Shown: one piece after another, positions 57,518 to 64,000 of the stretch
Position numbering within the stretch: position 1 is the stretch's first letter
Layout: the number at the start of each line of letters is the position of its first letter
Assembly (NCBI GenBank): GCA_021234155.1
Contig: JAJEKV010000323.1
Coordinates: forward strand, 188,001-252,000
Direction: 5' to 3'
Length of the DNA stretch: 64,000 nt
DNA from: Isoetes taiwanensis
Taxonomy: Eukaryota; Streptophyta; Lycopodiopsida; Isoetales; Isoetaceae
Notes under the pieces: model-generated
The model's input: the letters and a program-made list of their open reading frames with translations, nothing else
The model's database searches: none
Told to the model about the DNA's origin: nothing
Position numbers and translations under genes: made by a program

Positions 57518-57524
57518 TATATAA
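57518..57524 (+). promoter_or_regulatory. TATA box, plus strand, inside LTR-3
   Basis: CTATATAAGA, 37 bp before the ATG at 57555, with an inverted CCAAT (ATTGG) 34 bp upstream of it. Confidence 0.4.
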
Positions 57525-57554
57525 GACAGACAGTGGGTGAAGCGGAGACACCCG

Positions 57555-57779
57555 ATGGCGCTCAGTATGTCTGCTGCAGGACTTCACGACAATTGCACCA
57601 TGCCTTCGAACTGCCTTGAGTGGATAACATGCAAGATGGACTGCTTGGACCTGTGGAGGTGCCACAACCGTGGCATTGCCATGGATGGGTGGTGCCGTGG
57701 GATGGCTGAGCATCCCGATCCCCACACCAACGGGATGGAGGTGGTGATTCACCTGCGCTGGGACCCCGAGCACAACTAG
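57555..57779 (+). CDS. Possible small Cys-rich protein, antisense in LTR-3
   Basis: 74 codons, ATG to TAG, opposite to all other LTR-3 genes. Six cysteines in the first half spaced 5, 5, 3, 5 and 10 residues apart (DNCTMPSNCLEWITCKMDC, then LWRC and DGWC). Ends in GMEVVIHLRWDPEHN. No signal peptide. A TATA box lies just upstream. The opposite strand is also open, so chance cannot be excluded. Confidence 0.25.
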   Translation: MALSMSAAGLHDNCTMPSNCLEWITCKMDCLDLWRCHNRGIAMDGWCRGMAEHPDPHTNGMEVVIHLRWDPEHN

Positions 57780-57959
57780 TACCACATCCTCCGTATCACC
57801 TCTGCTCCCAACCCGGAGTAGAGGGTGTTAAAATTTAGGATTTTGTATAGAGGGCTCTCAGCCCGTTTTTGTAAATAGGGCTCTGCCCATAGCGGAAATA
57901 GATGGGCGCTGCTCACATTTTGTAAAAATTTCACCTCGATAATATAAATATGCCGCGTT

Positions 57960-58781
57960 TTAGTCACTATCTGTGGTGTCTGTGTCTGGAACTGCATCTG
58001 GTGTATGATTGTCACTTTCGGTTGTATGAAATTGTTTGAGGCGAAAGCCATTAACCAATGTAGGTAATGGAGTGCCATCTAACTCAGCGAGCTTGAAAAC
58101 ACAGGGTTGAACAACTTGAATAATTTGATAAGGACCAAGCCACCTGAATTTTAACTTGCCCGGAAAATTTTTGTAGCGAGAATCATAAAGAAGAACCAAA
58201 TCACCTTCTTTGAATGTTTTTGTCTTGAGACGTTTGTCATGTAACGATTTCTGCAACTGTTGTCCATGAAGAACACGAATGTAAGCATCTCGCCGAAGTT
58301 CATCCAACTGTTCCAATTGATAAACCCGTTCCTGGAGTGCAGCAGGTGGATTATGTGCTGTAGCAAGGTGGAAACGGAGAGTCGGAAGAATATATTCAAA
58401 GGGCATAAGAGCTTCTTGACCATAAACCAATTTGAAAGGAGTGTGGCCAGTAGCAATTTTAAAACTCGTGTTATAAGCCCAAAGAACAGTGGGAAGCTTG
58501 TTGTGCCAGTCAGTGCGAGAAGCGTCACAAATTTTCTTGAGAATAGTGACGAGAGTCTTGTTGGTGCTTTCAGCCAAACCATTCCCTTGAGGATAGTATG
58601 GTGTGCTTTTGTGATGATGTATCAGCAGATAATCCGTCAGCTCCTTTATAGTATGATTGACAAAATGAACACCTCGATCACTGACCAGTTGGGACAGCCA
58701 AAACGCGTGATGATTTGCGTATAGATGACCTTGGCTGTGCTTGCTGCAGTGTTGTCTGGAAGTGCGCAAGCTTCCGCCCAT
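57960..58781 (-). pseudogene. LTR-3 integrase C-terminal half
   Basis: Carries LVSDRGVHFVNHTIKELTDY (second catalytic Asp) and YYPQGNGLAESTNKTL (catalytic Glu), then the C-terminal domain (EGDLVLLYDSRYKNFPGKL, RWLGPYQIIQVVQP). In a different frame from upstream pol; a one-base indel lies near 58690. Ends acidic (TDTTDSD) with no chromodomain. Confidence 0.85.
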
Positions 58782-60541
58782 TTGGTAGCGTAGTCAGTGA
58801 GAACCAGAATGTAGCGGGCACGGGTGTGCCGCGCAGGAGGATCAATGGGTCCCACAAAATCCATTCCCCATTTGCTGAAGGGAAGTGGCGTGGCAACCGG
58901 CGTCAATGGAAGAGCGTCACGGGCCGTGGGCCGTCCCATACGCTGATATACATCACACGTGCGGGCGTGGGCGTGAGCGTCTTTGAACAGCGTGGGCCAG
59001 AAATAACCAGCGAGAAGGATTTTGCGTGCCGTGGTGTCACCATGAAAATGACCACCACCAAGCCCTTCATGTGCTTCTCGGACAATATCTGGGACCTCAT
59101 GAGGAAGAACACAGCGTCGAAGAACTGTATCCTTGCCGCGTTTGTAAAGATGGCCTGCAACCATGGTGTAGTCACGGGCCTCGCGAAGAAATTGACGTTG
59201 ACGGGATTTAAGCTTTTCTGGAGAGAGCGTGGCGTCTTCTGATGGAAGAGCACCTGTAAGGAGATACTGCTGAAAGTTGTGGAACCAATGTGGCGTGGCC
59301 GTGACCAGAAAGAGTTGAGCGTCAGGAAATGCGTCTGAAACTCCCGTGGAGGGATCATCGGTGTGGATGCGTGAAAGATAATCTGGGACGACATGAGATT
59401 TGCCGGCCTTATGGACAATTTCAAAAGGTGCGAATTCTTGCAGAAGAAGGACCCAACGAGCAATTCGGCCCGTGGGCGTGGATTTCTTTATCAAGTAAAG
59501 GAGTGCTTGGTGGTCAACAAAGAACTTGATCTGACTGCCTAAGAGATAGTGACGGAAGCGTTGGACACAGAAAATTAAACCCAAGGCCTCGTGCTCCGTG
59601 GCAGAGTAGTTGCGCTCAGCAGGATTGAGTTTTCTGCTGGCATATCTGTTGGGTTTATCAGTGTGCTCATCATATTCTTGAGAAAGAACAGCTCCATTAG
59701 CAAACGCCGAGACATCAATATGGACATGAAAGGGCTTGTCCCATTGAGGAGGAACAAGAACCGGGGCCTGAGTAAGTAAAAGCTTCAACTGTTGGAAAGC
59801 AGCATCCGCCTGGGAATTCCAAGCCCAAGTGGATTCATCACCCGTGAGTTTATGGATGGGATCTGCAATGGCTGCGAGTCCAGGAATGAAGGTGGAGTAA
59901 TAATTGACCTTACCCAGGAAAGAGCGTGTCTCCTTGATATTGGCTGGTGCTTGAGCTTTAAGGACACAACTGATTTTGGCAGGATCCGTGGTGATACCTG
60001 CTTTGCTGACAACATGTCCTAACAGAACACCGGAGGTGACGCAGAAGGTGCATTTCTCTGGATTGAGACTAATGCCAGACTCATCACATTTCTGAAAGAC
60101 GAGTTCCAATTTATCCAAATGGTCATCCATGGAACTGTAGGCAGAGAAGTCATCTTGAAAAATTTGCAGGAAGGGATTTTCCTTCATAGAATCATGAAAA
60201 ACTGAGAGCATGATGCGTTGAAACGTTGATGGAGAGTTTGATAACCCAAAAAGAACTACCTTGTAGGCAAAAGTATCCCACGGGGTGGTAAAAGTAGTCT
60301 TGAGTTGATCAGACTCTTTGATTGAGATTTGATTGTAGCCAGAAAAACCATCCATGAAGGAGTACATCTCATGGCCAGCGACCTCTTCCAGAACCTGGTC
60401 TGTGAAGGGAAGTGGGAAATGATCACGCTCCGTGGCCTGATTCAGTTTTCGGTAGTCCACACAAACGCGGATCTTACCATTGTGTTTGAGAGCAATGACG
60501 ATGGGGCTCATCCATTCAGAATGTTTGACCTCATAGATCAA
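58646..60541 (-). pseudogene. LTR-3 pol: RT, RNase H, integrase N-terminal half
   Basis: 631 open codons. RT: SPIVIALKHNGKIRVCVDYR, MDGFSGYNQI, and FQDDFSAYSS at the catalytic position where YxDD is usual. RNase H: HIDVSAFANGAVLSQ, ATEHEALGLIF, FVDHQALLYLI. Integrase: zinc region HEGLGGGHFHGDTTARK ending TCDVYQR, where the second Cys of CDxCQ is Tyr, and the first catalytic Asp in GMDFVGPI. Upstream in the same frame, stops TAG and TGA at 60606-60614 separate it from the protease part. Confidence 0.9.
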
Positions 60542-60616
60542 ACCTGCAGCAAGAAGTTTGTCAATTTCTGCCTTGACGCGATCACGGTAATTGGGGTTGA
60601 GCCGGTACTGTCATTG

Positions 60617-61672
60617 CTATACAGGACATGCATCGGATTTGGTAGGAATGGTGAGTTCTCCCAAGTTTTTGTTGATCCCCCGAAGGTCTCTGTAGCTCCA
60701 GGCGAAAATGTGTTTGAACTTTTTGAACAGGGTGACGGCCCTTTGACGATAGGGTGTTGGGAGATTGGCAGCGAGGCGAACGGGCTGATTGTTGCCAACG
60801 TCCATAATCTCGACGTCAGGAGTCTGAATATGTGGGATAACTTCCGTGTCTTGAACAACATGAGCAGGAGGTTGAAACATGACAGGATGAGTGGCGCTCT
60901 TCGTGGTGAAGAAGAGAGGTTGCTGAGCGTCATCAAGCAAAGGTTGCTTCATGACAGCGTGAACATCTACTGTATCTGGAGGAAGTTCTGCATCTGAAAA
61001 GTGATCCACACGTTGGATGCGATTGCAAGGAGCCAGGTAGGGGTCAAGCAAAGCAGCCACAGCCTGGTCCTGATCAAGAGTCATCTCTCCCCAAGGATCA
61101 GCATATTCAGGGTCGGATGACAGAGGCAGACTCGCAGGAGGAGCCTGAACGTGATAAATATTCTGGGCTTCCTCAGAATCGGTGTCGGAGAGAGAAGGTT
61201 CAGCATTGTCAACCGAAATGATCTTGCCAGTTTCCAAGTCCATAGTGGCATTGAGGTGACCATCTGTGATGACTAACTGATCCGTGGCCCAGTAATGGAT
61301 ACTGTTGGCCTGACGGAGAAAAGGTCTGACGACCAACATTTCATAATCACCTGGATCTTCTCCAGCTTTCCAAACACCAAATTCCAAAGGGAATCTGAGA
61401 TCACCAATGTTGATGTGAAGAAGAGGCGTGACGCCTTGAGGTCGCGTGATATGGCCATTAGCCAATTTGATGTCATATGGGGCACGATAGAGTTGTTTGA
61501 TGCCCATTTGCTTGCGGAGTTTATCCGTGATAAGATTTACAGCACTACCCCCGTCAATTTGAACATGATTGACTTGTTGATTGCCCACCGTGGCATGTAC
61601 CATGGGTGTGGAGGTAGCTATGCCCCAACCAAAACTGTCGGGAGGGGTAACTGGTCCTTGAGAGCAAGACAT
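60617..61672 (-). pseudogene. LTR-3 protease and RT N-terminus
   Basis: 351 codons. Protease: VNHVQIDGGSAVNLITD (active-site Asp in IDGGS) and YEMLVVRPFLRQANSIHYW. An acidic linker follows, then the start of the RT region: TPYRQRAVTLFKKFKHIFAW and RGINKNLGELTI. The frame continues into RT after two nonsense codons (CPV-stop-Q-stop-QYRLNPNYRDRVK), where relatives have Arg/Gln. Confidence 0.85.
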
Positions 61673-61740
61673 AGTTTCAAAATTGTTGCCAGACTTAAAG
61701 GAATTTTGATTTTTGCAAGCTCCTCTTGGAGTTCCAGAGG

Positions 61741-63882
61741 CACATGAGAAAAGGGATCAGCTTGATCCAAGGGAGCTGGAGTGCGTGGTAATGAAGCAGC
61801 AACTTCTTTGAGATGCTCCACCTCTGCAGCAATATTCGGATATGTCTGAGAGCGTGGAGGTTGAGATGTGGAGGGTGTATCCTGACGCTGTTGAGCTCTG
61901 GTGGTGGCATGGACATTAGCCAACGTGCGGCCTTCAGCAGCTTGCATGAGGTTGAGAATGCTTTGGCGGACTTTAGGCATGACATGAGGCATGAGTTTCT
62001 CCAAGTCAGGGGCAAAGTGAACCTTTTTTTCCTCGTCATGAGGGATCGTGTCGACTGCAAAAGCAGGTTGCGTGTCATGAGGAAGAATTATTAAGGGGCG
62101 TGACGCCCTGGTCTGGCGTGAAACCAAACCTACCCAATTTGACGGCTGTACTGGAGGATTAAGAGCCTGAAAAATTTCTTCCTGGGCTTGTTGATCCATC
62201 TGAGGTTGATTGGCAGGAGCTGGTTGATACCGTGATTGCTGAGACACGCGTGGTGGTTTCCGAAGAACTGGACGCGGGCCTTGTTTGCCATTGGCAATCC
62301 ACAGTTGATAAGCCGTGAGGCGTACTGAGGTTGTCTGATTTTTTGCCTGGAAGTTGTACTTGAACTTGAGGAAGTTGAGGACATGCCGTAGTGGTATGAC
62401 CCCATTCTTGACAGTGATAACACTGAGCTTTAGAAGGATCAAAAGGGGGGCGAGTGCTTGGTCCCCTTTGTTGCTGAGGTTGCTGATATTGTTGAATTGG
62501 TTGAGCCTGCATTTGTGTCGGCTGATATGTCGATTGTTGCGGAGGTGTGGTTTGCACTTGAGAAACCATCTTGTTTCTGAAAGGTGTAGGATGAGTGCGA
62601 GTGCACTCTTCCGTGGCATGATTGCACATGTTGCATCATTTGCAATGAGGTGGGCCATTGGTGGAGTTGCACTCATTTGCCAAGTGGCCTTGATATTTAC
62701 AGATATGGCACCAGATCTGACTGCGCTACTAATTGGCGTGCTGAGGCTGAACAGTAGTCTGAGGAACCATGACCGGTGGAATGAAGGGGAGCTCCTGAAG
62801 AGCCACGCCGCGAGAGGAAACATTGACTGAGTGATTGACAAGGTCGATAGCCTGCTCCAAAGTCTTCGGGCGCAGGTATTCAGTCATGAGGCGGATAGCT
62901 GGAGGGAGTCCCTGGAGAAACCAGACCAAAATCTGGCTCTGCGTCAGGTACTCCTTAAGTTTGCTGAGCAGTATATGAAGACGATCCGCAAAATCCCGGA
63001 CGGACTCCGTGGGCTCTTGTTGAAGGTCATTGAGTTGCTTGAGATGAAGTTGATCATCATCCGTGGTACCATAATGAGAAAGAAAAGCAGTTTTCATTTC
63101 TGACCAATCTTGTTTCCAGTGGCTTTTGTTGGACATGAGCCATTGATGAGGAGAGCCACGCAGCGTGGTGGAAAAGGTGTGGAATTTCAGTTGAGGTTGG
63201 GCATGACCATTGAGGGCAGCCAAAGCCTCAAATTCTTCCATGTGGGCCTGAGCACTTTGGTCTAAGGGTTTGCCTTTCGTGTTGCCAAAGGTTGGATAAG
63301 TTAGCTTGAGGGTCTGAAAGGTAGAAGTTAAAGTGCTTGGTTGAACAGGTAATGGATAAAGGATTATATTGAGGCGGAGTGGGGGGTGGCATAGTGCCAG
63401 AAGGACCCTGACGAAGGGGTGCCTGAGGTGGAGGTACTGGAGGTGCCTGATCATTGGCTTTGAGGTCGGTAAGGTTGTAGACAGGAAGAATAGAAATTCC
63501 TGGGGAGGAGCAAAAGAGACATGTGGATATCCCTGTCCGCCCGGAGGAGATGATGGTTGTGAAGGCAGAGGTGTATGGCCAGAAGAAAGATGGATATAGG
63601 CATTCTCGGGGGTCTGAAAGTACTGGTGAGAAGGTTGAGCCTGATATTGCTCCTGATAATGATGAGGTGACTGAGGCTGGGAACAATGTTTGCACGTCTG
63701 AGGTGGGAACTGGGACGAGACAGGACACGAGGAGTAGGTGGCGCCGACTGAGCCCTAGACTGAATGTGGCCTCCCTCAATGTCATAAGCAGATCCATACA
63801 TGTCGCGAACAACTTCCCGTCGTTGGTGGCGCTCCAATCGAGACGTCGTCTGGGTAAGAAGTTGTTCGTGCAGACATTGCAA
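61741..63882 (-). pseudogene. LTR-3 gag
   Basis: Pro/Gln-rich N-terminal part, then the gag core in 63454-62729: YPTFGNTKGKPLDQSAQAHM, TTLRGSPHQWLMSNKSHW, VRDFADRLHILLSKLKEYL. Downstream, in a shifted frame, are zinc knuckles including CYHCQEWGHTTTACPQ (CX2CX4HX4C, about 62430) and a less regular CHICKYQGHLANEC upstream (about 62690). A final frame (to about 61741) has QQRQDTPSTSQPPRSQTYPN and runs into the protease by a frame change. Several indels make it non-functional. Confidence 0.8.
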
Positions 63883-63906
63883 CAGAATAAAGGAAAATCG
63901 AATCAG

Positions 63907-63924
63907 ACCCGGCAGCGGCGACAG
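63907..63924 (-). other. LTR-3 primer-binding site, probable
   Basis: CTGTCGCCGCTGCCGGGT immediately inside the 5' LTR. Similar in layout to TGGCGCCGTTGCCGGG-type gypsy primer sites but with TGT in place of TGG; tRNA not assigned. Confidence 0.5.
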
Positions 63925-64000
63925 TGTTTGGGGTCTGGGTTTGGGGACTCCTGCAAGACAGCCCTCTGTGAGGACCCGTGGATCAACAGGAGGGTCTGGT
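63925..64000 (-). repeat. LTR-3 5' LTR, partial
   Basis: Matches 53402-53477 with a few changes; continues beyond the window. Confidence 0.9.

Larger units (their letters stand above)
53402..64000 (-). mobile_element. LTR-3: Ty3/gypsy element with extra 3' gene, cut by right edge
   Basis: Minus-strand element. 3' LTR 53402-53998; the 5' LTR starts at 63925 and runs out of the window. Between them: gag, protease, RT, RNase H and integrase, then an extra ~900-codon ORF and a possible plus-strand small gene. No chromodomain seen, unlike LTR-2. Left flank ACGTG (53397-53401) would be the target duplication, but the partner is outside. Confidence 0.9.

Noticed and set aside
1-64000. tRNA, rRNA, riboswitch or bacterial operon signals
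   Set aside because: None seen on either strand; the primer-binding sites only resemble tRNA 3' ends.

Overview
This is nuclear DNA of a repeat-rich land plant. It holds plant-type RepHel Helitrons with CTAG 3' ends, a chromodomain Ty3/gypsy element primed by initiator-Met tRNA, a BED/DUF659 hAT transposon, L1-type LINEs with a zf-RVT tail, and a relic of a plant GOST (lung-7TM, CAND6/7-like) gene. The first LINE carries an L1-ORF1-like protein, unusual for an angiosperm. A large-genome non-seed plant such as a fern would fit, but that is inference. Almost every base is mobile DNA and most genes are broken. Many breaks are TGA or TAG codons where the family suggests CGA or CAG, or single-base frameshifts.

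Layout. 1-4015: minus-strand LINE cut by the left edge. 6098-11432: complete hAT element with 8-bp target duplication and two symmetric arrays of a 16-bp palindrome. 12801-50098: Helitron complex. Hel-2 (12840-33187, minus) is split by a LINE (13487-15228) and by a non-coding LTR element, LTR-1 (15620-32527). LTR-1 is itself split by the 13.2-kb chromovirus LTR-2 (17051-30224, TSD ATAAT). Hel-3 (33188 to about 50098, minus) abuts Hel-2 and encodes RepHel. Its reading frame is interrupted by Hel-4 (37064-45727), which contains inverted Helitrons Hel-5 and Hel-6 and another LINE. 50099-53400: LINE fragment, GOST pseudogene and unrecognised minus-strand exons. 53402-64000: a second gypsy element, LTR-3, with a ~900-codon extra ORF, cut by the right edge.

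Main discovery. Between the primer-binding site and gag, LTR-2 carries about 4 kb that ordinary chromoviruses lack, with two genes that each have their own TATA box. The first (27977-26731) begins MARTKQTARK, identical to the histone H3 tail, and ends in a recognisable H3 histone fold, with about 300 residues of acidic, coiled-coil and basic sequence between. It looks like a retrotransposon-borne, H3-derived protein. A 67-bp inverted-repeat element occurs twice upstream of each TATA box, suggesting duplicated promoter modules.

Other strong results: virtual removal of Hel-4 at its A|T site restores the RepHel frame exactly; the hAT palindromes show a 91-bp higher-order spacing; Hel-5 and Hel-6 form a near-3.4-kb inverted repeat with polypurine bodies; and LTR-3 contains a divergent gene pair around an internal promoter region.
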